This document shows, in pieces, positions 36,008 to 44,538 of a stretch of 64,000 bases of DNA (position 1 is its first letter; every line of letters starts with the position of its first letter). Both the position numbers and the translations under genes were made by a program. The notes under the pieces were generated by a model. The model made no database searches, was not told the DNA's origin, and was given only the letters and a program-made list of their open reading frames with translations. This DNA is from Mediterranea sp. (in: CFB group bacteria). GTDB lineage: Bacteria > Bacteroidota > Bacteroidia > Bacteroidales > Bacteroidaceae. Location: the NCBI GenBank assembly GCA_031261785.1, contig JAISIZ010000034.1, positions 62,001 through 126,000 on the forward strand, in the 5' to 3' direction.

Positions 36008-38734
36008 ATGAAAATTAAACAGTACCTAAAGACCCTCCTGTTCGTTTGGATAGGAGCATCGTTCGCTTCTGCTTGCACGGACAAAGAAAGTGAGTACACC
36101 GATGTAAGCAATGCCGACGGCATCGTAGTGAAATGCGAATTGAACGTCGCCGACGCGAACGTAGTAACCAACACCCGAGCCTACGACCCGACGAAGCCGC
36201 CCATCAAGAGCCTCTCCGCCTTAGTGTTCGACAAGGATTACAAGTACCTCTATCGAGGATCGGTGAAGTCAATTGAAGGCAACACCGTCTCGGTGAAACT
36301 GCAACAGTCGCAAAACGTTGCCGACCAACAACGCGTCGTGCTGGTGGCCAACGACGACGCAATCGACAAGACCGTCTTCGTGGCTGGTATCGGCATCGAC
36401 GAGCTGGACCAACAACTTCCCTTGAAGACCGACACCCTGCTGAAGGTGAAGAGCGACACCGACATACCATTGTTCGGACAGACCGACCTGATATCCATCG
36501 GCAAACAAAGCCCCATCACCACCACCAGCGTGCGCATGTTGCGCGCGTTGGCACGGATCGACATCGGGCTGAACTTCAAGAGCACCGCTCCCAACGCCGA
36601 CGACGCGCAAGGACTTACCGACGGAAAAGGAAATGCCTACACGCTGAAAGAGGTAGCGCTCTACCACACACGGACCAGCGCCCTCGCCATGCCCGCGCCG
36701 AAAAATCTGTCGGGCGACAGCAAAAAGCTGGGTGTCACCGCTCCCACGCTACCTGCCGAATGCGGAACCTACACCAACAAAGACGACGAAAAGCCCGGGA
36801 TAGACTATAGTCTCAGCGGCAACGCCAGCGTTGGCGACATCTTCCTGGCCGAGAACACCGCCACCGGAGAAAACCCCGATGGTCCCACCATGATGGTGGT
36901 GGGCATAGCCTACAAGGGCGAGACGACTTACTACCGCGTCAACATCGCCAAGAACCAAACCGCCGAACGCCTGCCGGTGCTGCGCAACAACCGCTACGTG
37001 TTCAACATCAAGGAGATACGCGGAAGGGGATTCGCCACCAGGAAAGAGGCCATGGAGCTGAGTGCCGACAACATCGAATGGCAACTCGACATCAACGACC
37101 TCGACAACACCGGCACCTACGTGTCCGGCAAGAAGTATTTCCGCACCAATTACCACGTACTCGTGCCCGGCACCGAGGGTGCCAAGGTGGATATGGATTT
37201 CATCACCAATATCGCCTCCTTCAGCAAGGATAACATGACACTGGGATTGATGACCGGGGGCAAATGGACGGCGGAGGACAATCCTAAAATCGACATGAGC
37301 ATCCCGGGCAATCCAACCCCCGACGCCAACGGAGTGATAAAGGGAAAAATCCGCTTCACGCCAAACACATACAACCTGAACGACTCCATTGCCTACAGCC
37401 TCCGCGTCGAATTGCCGCCTCTCGACGCGTTCTATGTCAACGTCACGCTCGACAAGGGACGACTGAGCTACGACATCGTCGACGCCAAAGCCAACGGCAT
37501 CTACCTGCCCGTCATGAAACTGGGTAACGTCACGAAAAAGTACGAACTGATACCCGGAGTGCACACCATGACCGTGACCATCCGCACGAAATCCGACTAC
37601 GAACATACCGACGCCAAGGGCAAGATGCCGCAATGGAATCTCCATACCGAAGAAGTGAACGGCTACCAGTTCAGCGGAAAGGGCACATTCACCAAAGGAA
37701 AGACCGTAGGAGCCTACAAGGAGTACACCGTGACACTCGCCGGTAGCGGCACGCCCAAGAAAGGTGGGTTCGACAACTTCAAGCTGATGTCCGACGCCAT
37801 GACGATCGACGACCCCACCACCCTGTCGGTGTACAAAAACAAGGTACGCGTCACCGTGGGCTATACGCCGAAGACCATGCTGACCTATTCCAGCTACCAA
37901 GGCACGTACGGTTACGCCACCGAGAGCGGTGCGTCAAACGCCTTCATGACCAACGAAGAAAACATAGGGCTGGAGGGAACACTGCCCGTACAGTCCATCA
38001 AGCGACTGAGGGCATCGCGGGGAGCGCTAACGGACGACTTCACCACAAAGCTGGCCACCAATCCCGACATCGTGCTGCTGGGTTACGAATGCTACCTCGG
38101 CGGTAATTACAAGAAGTACGCCACCGCCTTGGCCGACTACGTGAACAAGGGAGGCATCGTCATCTATTTCTGCGACGGTTACTCAACGGGCAATAGCACC
38201 GCGGGAGTCGACAATTTCTGCAAAAAGATAGACGGCTGCGGATCGCTCAAGCCCAGCTCAAAGAACATCCCCGCCAGCGGCCAAGGTACCTCGAAAGGTG
38301 GCACGTTCCTCTATACACCCAGTAAGACACTGGAGGGCGACCCCTTCCTCGACGGGCCTTTCGGCTGCCTGCACGGTAAAAGCTGGGGACAGGACCGAAA
38401 GAACAGTGTCGGCGTGGGACAATTGCCCAATACCGCCGTGGCGTACACCTACAACGGCGATCGCTCCGACCTCACCTACGCCACCTCCTGGCGTTACAAG
38501 GGATTGTTCTGGGTAGGCGACGGCGGATTCATCGCCCAAGACCAACGCACAGGAGGCGATTCCGACAGTTGCACCTACTGGACAGACGCCACCGGCATCC
38601 CCCTACCTTGCTCCAATACTACGCCTCTATCGTCCAACTCGATCGCCTTCGGCAACATGCTCTATTGGGCCATCGACCGGGCCGAATTCCAAGGCACGAC
38701 CCAGTACGAAATCTGGGGAAAGAAGAATTATTAA
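36008..38734 (+). CDS. FimB/Mfa2-like surface lipoprotein with Rossmann-like C-terminal half (paralogue 1)
   Basis: Seen: signal peptide with lipobox ASFASAC (Cys23); residues about 40-330 look like a fimbrillin/FimB-Mfa2 type beta-sandwich domain, with SLSALVFDKDYKYLYRG, VANDD, LRALARIDIGL and RNNRYVFNIKEIRGRG; a middle beta-rich region to about 620; and a C-terminal part with NPDIVLLGY, GGIVIYFCDGY, FWVGDGGF and FGNMLYWAIDRAEF, which resembles an alpha/beta Rossmann-type domain with alternating strands. Length 908. The next gene, 18 bases on, has the same layout and C-terminal words. Likely a surface or pilus-associated component anchored in the outer membrane; the role of the C-terminal half is unknown. 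No Mfa1- or FimA-type stalk gene is nearby. Confidence 0.7.
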   Translation: MKIKQYLKTLLFVWIGASFASACTDKESEYTDVSNADGIVVKCELNVADANVVTNTRAYDPTKPPIKSLSALVFDKDYKYLYRGSVKSIEGNTVSVKLQQSQNVADQQRVVLVANDDAIDKTVFVAGIGIDELDQQLPLKTDTLLKVKSDTDIPLFGQTDLISIGKQSPITTTSVRMLRALARIDIGLNFKSTAPNADDAQGLTDGKGNAYTLKEVALYHTRTSALAMPAPKNLSGDSKKLGVTAPTLPAECGTYTNKDDEKPGIDYSLSGNASVGDIFLAENTATGENPDGPTMMVVGIAYKGETTYYRVNIAKNQTAERLPVLRNNRYVFNIKEIRGRGFATRKEAMELSADNIEWQLDINDLDNTGTYVSGKKYFRTNYHVLVPGTEGAKVDMDFITNIASFSKDNMTLGLMTGGKWTAEDNPKIDMSIPGNPTPDANGVIKGKIRFTPNTYNLNDSIAYSLRVELPPLDAFYVNVTLDKGRLSYDIVDAKANGIYLPVMKLGNVTKKYELIPGVHTMTVTIRTKSDYEHTDAKGKMPQWNLHTEEVNGYQFSGKGTFTKGKTVGAYKEYTVTLAGSGTPKKGGFDNFKLMSDAMTIDDPTTLSVYKNKVRVTVGYTPKTMLTYSSYQGTYGYATESGASNAFMTNEENIGLEGTLPVQSIKRLRASRGALTDDFTTKLATNPDIVLLGYECYLGGNYKKYATALADYVNKGGIVIYFCDGYSTGNSTAGVDNFCKKIDGCGSLKPSSKNIPASGQGTSKGGTFLYTPSKTLEGDPFLDGPFGCLHGKSWGQDRKNSVGVGQLPNTAVAYTYNGDRSDLTYATSWRYKGLFWVGDGGFIAQDQRTGGDSDSCTYWTDATGIPLPCSNTTPLSSNSIAFGNMLYWAIDRAEFQGTTQYEIWGKKNY

Positions 38735-38752
38735 CGCTTAACACGAACAACG

Positions 38753-41422
38753 ATGATAAAAGATAAGATATACTGGGGCACGGCCTGCCTCGCCCTCCTG
38801 CTGGGCGGATGCACGGACAACATAGCGCCCAACGTCGACACGGAGATGGAGGTAGTGCCCATCAGCGTCAACCTCCATGTCTCGTCCACACAAGGAAACG
38901 GAAACACCCGCATCATCACGAACAATGCCGAGAGCGACATCGAGTCGATGTACGCCCTCAGCTTCACCAAGAAAAAGGGCGGGACAGAAAGTACGCTAAC
39001 CGACGTGCAAGAGGTGGACGTGACCAATCTCGGAGGCGGAACGTTCAAAGCCAGCTTCAACATCAAGAGGCCGAAAGAGAGCGACGAGACCTGCATGTCG
39101 TACGTAGCCAATACCAGCTCCAGCATCACGCTGGAGAGCATAAATGCCCTGAAAGGAAAGACCAAGGAACAGGTGTACGACAAGCTCACCTTCAACACCG
39201 AGAACAAATGGGAGGCCACGAGCGACACCAAGTACATCCCCATACCCATGTGGGGAGAGGTGGACACAGCCGTCACCGCGGCCACCCGCTCTGAAGAGCA
39301 GATCGTCAATATGCTGCGAGCGCTGGCACGTTTCGACGTGGGGCTGGGCTTCGACACGAGCCACATGACGGGCGAGACGTTCAAAGGCATCGACAACTAC
39401 GAGCTGGAAGACGTGCACGTGTTCCGCATCATGGGCAACGCGCGCATCGCTCCCGACAGCACCTGTTTCGACGCCAGTAAAACGATATGCTCGGCACCCA
39501 CCGTGCCCGGCAATCCCAAGCTGATAGAGGCCGGTCGCGTAGGATCGGGCGATAAAGGTTTCGTCTACAACACCACGAAGGAAAACAAGATCTCCATCGT
39601 GCGCACCATCTACGTACCCGAGTGCAGGAAAACCAACGTCGACTCGGCCACGGTAGTGGTCGTGGGATTGCGCAACACCAAGACCAATCACTTGGGCTAT
39701 TACTGCCTGAAGAACCAGACCTCCAAGAAGGAGCAGAAGTCCGTCATACGCAACTATCGCTACGTATTCGACGTGAAATCCGTCTCCGGAGAGGGACAGA
39801 CAGGCCCCTTGGAAGCTCTGACCGCCGTAACGCCCGGAGTGGACTACACCGTAGAGGCATACAACATGAACAACGACAACCTTTACATGGAGGGACATTA
39901 CTACTTCAAGGTATCGGAACGGGCCATCAAGCTCTTCGCCCAAGGAGAAGTGAAGAAACTCACGTACGAGACCAACCTGCCCAAGTCGCTACCCGTAAAA
40001 TGGGAATGGGACGAAGCCGATCCCAAGAACCCCAGTACGCTGAAAGGCGTCAGCTTCAAGGTGGGTACGCCAGTCACCGATGCGAACGACATCACTACCG
40101 ATACCGTCACCATCACCGCACCCATCAACAGCACCGGTAAAGACATCAAGCTCAAGCTGAAATTCACGGCAGGAGGCATCAAAGGAGAAGTGAACGTGAT
40201 ACAGCCCCCGCTCTCCATGGCTTACGGCATAGAAGAAGCCACACTCTACGGGCACTACATGCCCGAAGATATCCCCAATCGGGATAACGACTACATCGAG
40301 GTGACGATGAAAGACATCCCTGACGAGAGCCTCGGCACCACGTGGAGCATGACGACCAACGAGTTCAACGGGCTGAAGTTCAGCGCCGAGGGCAAGTTCA
40401 CGCAGTCGCCCACACAGACCGTCCGCCTCTATGCCGACGACAAGAAGCAGATCGGGAAAGCGGGCAGAGGCACGCTCACCATCACCTGCAACAGTACGGC
40501 AAACCCTGCGCCAAAAAAGGAGGTAAGCGTACTGATAGGATTCTCGGCCAAGAAAATTCTGGCTTATGGAGATTGGTACGGAGCCGCTCTAAACTACGGC
40601 TCCAGCTACTCACGTAAATTCGTGACAAAGAAGGAGAACTTCGGCCTGGATGGTACGGTACCCGTGGAAACCATCACACTAGAAACTAGCAATAAGAGTG
40701 ATGCCATAACAGACGAGTTTATCCAGAAACAGAAACCCGACATCATCCTTATAGGATATAACGAACCTCCCAAGAATGATAGCCAAGCGAAAGCGCTTAA
40801 AAACTATATGGACCAGGGAGGAGTAGTGATGCTCTTTGAAGAAACCGCCGGTGATTCCTATGTGGATGCCCTATTTTATGGTGCCGCCACCCATCATAGT
40901 GGTCATGGCGACAATGATGACAAAGCTGGCATCGTATTGAATGACGGAGGTGCCTTGGCAAACGACCCCATCTATACAGGGAACATAGGTGGACACAACT
41001 ATTGGGGATTCTCACTGAAAGGAATGTCTTTGAACGACGATGGAAACATACCCAATACCGTCACTCCGAATCCCGGGCACGAGGACGAAATCATCTGCTA
41101 TGCCACCTCATATAGCACTAAAATGAAAGACGACGATCACAAGCCCAGGGGAGAATGGGAGGAACCCGTCTTCGTGCGTTACACCAAGAGGCATTTTGTG
41201 TGGATTGGTGATGGTGGATTCTTGACCGGATTCAACGGCACGGAAGGTACCCGGCAGCCCTTCTCGGTGGACGCGAATTTCAGGCCCAGGAGGAGGTATT
41301 ACGAAGGCAAGAAGAACTGGCCTTGCGACAACAGCTTCATCTTCGCCAACATGCTGACATGGGCCATCTACGAAGCCGAGTACCACGGCTACAACACCGG
41401 AGGATTGTCCAGCGACCAATGA
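38753..41422 (+). CDS. FimB/Mfa2-like surface lipoprotein with Rossmann-like C-terminal half (paralogue 2)
   Basis: Seen: signal peptide with lipobox LLLGGC (Cys20); a Mfa2/FimB-like N-terminal domain with SMYALSFTKKKGG, LRALARFDVGLGF and IRNYRYVFDVKSVSGEG; a beta-rich middle; and a C-terminal part sharing with paralogue 1 the words KPDIILIGY, GGVVMLFEE, VWIGDGGF and FANMLTWAIYEAEY. Length 889. Co-transcribed with the upstream gene and closed by a terminator at 41454-41496. Bases from about 40600 to 41150 use more A and T in third positions than the rest of the gene, so this part may have been exchanged or be evolving differently. Function unknown beyond a probable surface location. Confidence 0.7.
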   Translation: MIKDKIYWGTACLALLLGGCTDNIAPNVDTEMEVVPISVNLHVSSTQGNGNTRIITNNAESDIESMYALSFTKKKGGTESTLTDVQEVDVTNLGGGTFKASFNIKRPKESDETCMSYVANTSSSITLESINALKGKTKEQVYDKLTFNTENKWEATSDTKYIPIPMWGEVDTAVTAATRSEEQIVNMLRALARFDVGLGFDTSHMTGETFKGIDNYELEDVHVFRIMGNARIAPDSTCFDASKTICSAPTVPGNPKLIEAGRVGSGDKGFVYNTTKENKISIVRTIYVPECRKTNVDSATVVVVGLRNTKTNHLGYYCLKNQTSKKEQKSVIRNYRYVFDVKSVSGEGQTGPLEALTAVTPGVDYTVEAYNMNNDNLYMEGHYYFKVSERAIKLFAQGEVKKLTYETNLPKSLPVKWEWDEADPKNPSTLKGVSFKVGTPVTDANDITTDTVTITAPINSTGKDIKLKLKFTAGGIKGEVNVIQPPLSMAYGIEEATLYGHYMPEDIPNRDNDYIEVTMKDIPDESLGTTWSMTTNEFNGLKFSAEGKFTQSPTQTVRLYADDKKQIGKAGRGTLTITCNSTANPAPKKEVSVLIGFSAKKILAYGDWYGAALNYGSSYSRKFVTKKENFGLDGTVPVETITLETSNKSDAITDEFIQKQKPDIILIGYNEPPKNDSQAKALKNYMDQGGVVMLFEETAGDSYVDALFYGAATHHSGHGDNDDKAGIVLNDGGALANDPIYTGNIGGHNYWGFSLKGMSLNDDGNIPNTVTPNPGHEDEIICYATSYSTKMKDDDHKPRGEWEEPVFVRYTKRHFVWIGDGGFLTGFNGTEGTRQPFSVDANFRPRRRYYEGKKNWPCDNSFIFANMLTWAIYEAEYHGYNTGGLSSDQ

Positions 41423-41453
41423 GTTGCCCGCCGGTGAGAACCGAATAAAGAAG

Positions 41454-41496
41454 AAGGGTATGCCGCTCTCCCCCTACGCGACATGCCCTTTTTTCT
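41454..41496 (+). terminator. Terminator after the lipoprotein pair
   Basis: AAGGG-TATG-CCGC pairs imperfectly with GCG-ACATG-CCCTT, followed by TTTTTT. Confidence 0.75.
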
Positions 41497-41524
41497 ATTA
41501 CAACACCAAATAGATACGGCTTGT

Positions 41525-41743
41525 TCAGCCGATATACACGTTCACGGAGAGGAAAACCGATGGCTCGTCACAGTAGGGATCAAACTGTACTTTATCCTCT
41601 CTCGCCAGCCAACCTAAGGCGGCGCTCAAATCGGTGTCGCTCAAACCCGATTCCTCTCTCAACTTCGAGTAATCCCAATGAGAGTTATCGCAGAGCAACA
41701 TCCATACTTTCTTAGCGTTCTTGCTAATCTCATTTTTGTTCAT
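41525..41743 (-). CDS. Small winged helix-turn-helix protein
   Basis: 72 residues: EISKNAKKVWMLLCDN, then YSKLREESGLSDTDLSAALG, then a beta-hairpin wing LAREDKVQFDPY. This matches the stand-alone winged-helix family of Bacteroidota (PF10771/DUF2582 type). Probable DNA-binding protein, but no target can be read; the family's cellular role is not established. Transcribed alone or from the small-protein operon upstream, from which a hairpin at 41825-41865 separates it. Confidence 0.75.
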   Translation of the reverse strand: MNKNEISKNAKKVWMLLCDNSHWDYSKLREESGLSDTDLSAALGWLAREDKVQFDPYCDEPSVFLSVNVYIG

Positions 41744-41824
41744 TTTCTGTTCTTCATTTATCTCGATTAATACTGGTAATAGCTTTCACAATGTTTCTTT
41801 CCGCATCTGTATCTATAAATAAGA

Positions 41825-41865
41825 ACGGGCGAACGCGCGTCTTTGTTCACTGCACGTTCGCCCGT
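41825..41865 (-). terminator. Hairpin downstream of the serC-serA-DUF1015-small protein run
   Basis: ACGGGCGAACG at 41825-41835 pairs perfectly with CGTTCGCCCGT at 41855-41865; on the minus strand it is followed by TTCTTATTTAT. Placed 22 bases after the stop of the 62-residue gene. Confidence 0.75.
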
Positions 41866-41886
41866 CCCATTCGTTAACGACGGTCG

Positions 41887-42075
41887 TCACTTCTTATGTC
41901 GGTTGGCTCGTTTCGTCCGGATATCGGCTTTCTTCTTTGCCGCTCCCGATCCATGCAAACCACGTATATAAGTAGCTTTCTTGGCTTTCGTTTTCGTTTT
42001 CTCATGCTGGGGTTTGTCGTCGTCCTTCTTTCCTTTGAAGACGATTCCGCCCATCATGGATTCTTCAATGCCCAT
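41887..42075 (-). CDS. Small basic protein of unknown function
   Basis: 62 residues: MGIEESMMGGIVFKGKKDDD followed by a Lys/Arg-rich tail with KTKTKAKKATYIRG and RTKRANRHKK. No fold or family recognised. Its ATG lies 15 bases after the DUF1015 stop on the same strand, in what looks like one operon with serC-serA-DUF1015. The high charge suggests nucleic-acid or ribosome binding, which is only a guess. Confidence 0.6.
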   Translation of the reverse strand: MGIEESMMGGIVFKGKKDDDKPQHEKTKTKAKKATYIRGLHGSGAAKKKADIRTKRANRHKK

Positions 42076-42089
42076 ATACCTACATCTTG

Positions 42090-43346
42090 TTATTTTTCGT
42101 CGTCGAGCTTATGGATGACCAATCCTGAGCGCAGCTTCGGCTCGAACCAGGTGGTTTTCGGTGGCATGATGTTACCTGTGTCGGCAATGTCCATCAGTTG
42201 CTTCATGGACACGGGATAGAGAGCCAGCGCCGCCCGCATCTCTCCACTGTCGACCCTCTTCTTGAGTTCGCCCAGTCCGCGTATGCCACCCACGAAGTCG
42301 ACGCGCTTGTCGGAACGCAAATCCTTGATGCCGAGAATCTCGTCGAGGATGAGGTTGGAGGAGATGGTGACATCGAGCACGCCAATGGGGTCGTCGTCAC
42401 GATAGGTATCCGGCTTGGCGGTGAGCTTGTACCATCGTCCGTCGAGGTAGAGCGAGAAGATGTGTAGATCTTCGGGTTTGTAGATGTCCTCACCCTTTTC
42501 CTCCACCACGAAATGTTTGCGCAACGCGTCGACGAACTGTCCGGAGGTCAGCCCGTTGAGGTCTTTCACCACACGGTTGTAATCGATGATGGTGAGCTGT
42601 CCGGCGGGGAAGCAGACGGCCATGAAGTAATTGTACTCCTCGTCGCCCCGGTGGTTGGGGTTTTGCTTCGCTTTCTCGGCACCCACCAGCGCGGCGGCGG
42701 CCGAGCGATGGTGTCCGTCGGCGATGTAGAGTGCCGGCATCTTGGCAAATTCGGCCGTGATGGCGGCTATGTCTTCAGCCTCATCGATTACCCAGAACGT
42801 ATGTCCGAAGCCGTCGCCCGGGGCTACGAAATCGTATTCGGGCGTGCGGGCGGTGTACTTTCTCACGATGGCGTCCAGCCGCGGATCGTCGGGATAGGCG
42901 AAGAACACCGGCTCGATGTTGGCGTTGTTCACCCGCACGTGCTTCATGCGGTCCTCCTCCTTGTCGCGTCGGGTCAGCTCGTGCTTCTTTATCGTACCGT
43001 CCATGTAGTCGGGCACGTAGGCTGCCACCACCAGTCCGTACTGCGTCTTTCCATTCATCGTTTGGGCGTAGATGTAGTAGTTCTCCTGGTGGTCTTGCGC
43101 CAACCAGCCCTCGGTCTGGAACTTCTTGAAGTTCTCGGCAGCCTTGGCATATACGCGCTCGTCGTGCTCGTCGGTGCCCGCGGGAAAGTCTATTTCGGGT
43201 TTGATGATGTGGTAGAGGGATTTCTCGTTGCCCGCGGCTTCGGCGCGAGCTTCTTCGGAATTGAGCACATCGTAGGGGCGTGAAGCCACTTGCTCCACCA
43301 ACGCCCGCGGAGGACGCACACCCCTAAAAGGTTTTATTGTTGCCAC
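42090..43346 (-). CDS. DUF1015 domain protein
   Basis: 418-residue cytoplasmic protein of the DUF1015 (COG4198) family. Seen: KPFRGVRPPRALVEQVASRPYDV at the start, YIADGHHRSAAAALV near residue 210, NYFMAVCFPAGQLTIIDYNRV, and a C-terminal MPPKTTWFEPKLRSGLVIHKL. The HHR motif is the family hallmark; no reaction has been firmly assigned. It follows serA on the same strand and in Bacteroidales is, as I recall, regularly found with serC and serA, hinting at a role near serine metabolism. The gap upstream (43348-43501) is filled by simple repeats. Confidence 0.88.
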   Translation of the reverse strand: MATIKPFRGVRPPRALVEQVASRPYDVLNSEEARAEAAGNEKSLYHIIKPEIDFPAGTDEHDERVYAKAAENFKKFQTEGWLAQDHQENYYIYAQTMNGKTQYGLVVAAYVPDYMDGTIKKHELTRRDKEEDRMKHVRVNNANIEPVFFAYPDDPRLDAIVRKYTARTPEYDFVAPGDGFGHTFWVIDEAEDIAAITAEFAKMPALYIADGHHRSAAAALVGAEKAKQNPNHRGDEEYNYFMAVCFPAGQLTIIDYNRVVKDLNGLTSGQFVDALRKHFVVEEKGEDIYKPEDLHIFSLYLDGRWYKLTAKPDTYRDDDPIGVLDVTISSNLILDEILGIKDLRSDKRVDFVGGIRGLGELKKRVDSGEMRAALALYPVSMKQLMDIADTGNIMPPKTTWFEPKLRSGLVIHKLDDEK

Positions 43347-43347
43347 T

Positions 43348-43505
43348 GTTTAAATGAAGAATTAAGAATTAAGAATGAAGAATGAAGAATGAAGAATAAA
43401 GGATGAAGAATAAAGAACGAAGAATCAGGAATAGCCAGGCGCGGGAGCTTCATGTAGTCTCCCCACGCACGGCGCGATTCCTCATTCTTCGTTCTCCATT
43501 CTTAA
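43348..43505. repeat. AAGAAT-type repeat tract with inverted ends
   Basis: Degenerate copies of AAGAATTAAGAAT and AAGAATGAAGAAT at 43354-43430 face their reverse complements (ATTCTTCGTTCTCC, ATTCTTAATT) at 43482-43505, so the tract can fold back. It lies between serA and DUF1015. Same word family as 3836-3905 and 63012-63062. Confidence 0.7.
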
Positions 43506-44419
43506 TTTACTTTGAATTTCTCATTACCGTCGCGCAGGAAACCCACGATCTGTCGCGCGGCGGCTATTCCTGCGTTGATATTGGCTTCGGCCGTTTGCGC
43601 TCCCATCTTCTTGGGGGTAGCGAAGTATCGGCCGGGGAATTTCTCGGCGAACTCGGCGTGCGCGGCGGGCATGATGTCACTGACGTAGATGAAGTCCGCT
43701 CGCTCCTCCATCAACCGGATAAGCTCCGCCTCGTTGACGACCTCCTTGCGCGCCGTATTGACGAGCACGGCATTCTTAGGCATCTCGTTCAGCAGGGCAT
43801 GGTTGATGGAATTCTTCGTCTCGGCTGTGGCGGGAATGTGGATGGAGACAAACTGGCAGACGCGGTACAGCTCCTCGGCCGATCCGAGCGCCTTCACTCC
43901 GTCGCCCTCGATCACCGCCGCTGGGCAGTAGGCGTCGAAGGCGTACACTTCCATGCCGAATCCCTTGGCGATGCGGGCCACGTTGCGCCCCACGTTACCG
44001 TAGGCATGGATGCCCAGCTTCTTGCCCATCAGCTCGGTACCCGAAGTGCCGTTGTAAAAGTGACGCACGGCGTACACCATCAGTCCCAGGGCCAGCTCGG
44101 CCACGGCATTGGCGTTTTGTCCCGGCGTGTTCATCACGCAGACGTTGTGGGCGGTGGCGGCTGCCAAGTCCACGTTGTCGTAACCTGCTCCGGCACGTAC
44201 CACGATCTTCAGTGCCTTGGCGGCGTCGAGCACCTCGGCGTCGACAATGTCGCTGCGGATGATGATGGCATCGGCGTCCTTCACCGCGTCGAGCAGTTGC
44301 GCCTTCTCCGTGTATTTCTCCAGCAAAGCCAGCTCGTAGCCGGCCGCCTCTATCTCTTTACGTATACCGTCCACAGCCACTTTGGCAAACGGCTTCTCTG
44401 TTGCGATCAGTACTTTCAT
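43502..44419 (-). CDS. serA: D-3-phosphoglycerate dehydrogenase
   Basis: First step of serine synthesis, oxidising 3-phosphoglycerate with NAD. Seen: D-isomer 2-hydroxyacid dehydrogenase fold with VVRAGAGYDNVDL, nucleotide-binding AYGNVGRNVA, catalytic Arg in NTARKEVVNE, Glu and a C-terminal region. Length 305 lacks the C-terminal ACT domain of E. coli SerA, so serine feedback through ACT is not expected. The following gene order on the minus strand is serC-serA-DUF1015. A long hairpin lies between serC and serA at 44435-44528. Confidence 0.92.
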   Translation of the reverse strand: MKVLIATEKPFAKVAVDGIRKEIEAAGYELALLEKYTEKAQLLDAVKDADAIIIRSDIVDAEVLDAAKALKIVVRAGAGYDNVDLAAATAHNVCVMNTPGQNANAVAELALGLMVYAVRHFYNGTSGTELMGKKLGIHAYGNVGRNVARIAKGFGMEVYAFDAYCPAAVIEGDGVKALGSAEELYRVCQFVSIHIPATAETKNSINHALLNEMPKNAVLVNTARKEVVNEAELIRLMEERADFIYVSDIMPAAHAEFAEKFPGRYFATPKKMGAQTAEANINAGIAAARQIVGFLRDGNEKFKVN

Positions 44420-44434
44420 CTTTAATAGTGTTGT

Positions 44435-44528
44435 TCACCACAGATTACACAGATTCTCACAGATTATTTTATGGAATCGTATGGAGACAATAAAGATAAT
44501 CTGTGAGAATCTGTGTAATCTGTGGTGA
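44435..44528. repeat. Long inverted repeat (33-bp perfect arms), CCACAGATTACACAGA class
   Basis: Arms at 44435-44467 and 44496-44528 are perfect reverse complements over 33 bases, with a 28-base loop. Lies between serC and serA on the minus strand. Related in sequence to the element at 7384-7503. Confidence 0.95.
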
Positions 44529-44538
44529 GAATAATCAT

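Noticed and set aside
36008-41422. Complete FimA/Mfa1 type fimbrial operon
   Set aside because: Only two lipoproteins of the FimB/Mfa2-like kind are present; there is no major-subunit or tip set.
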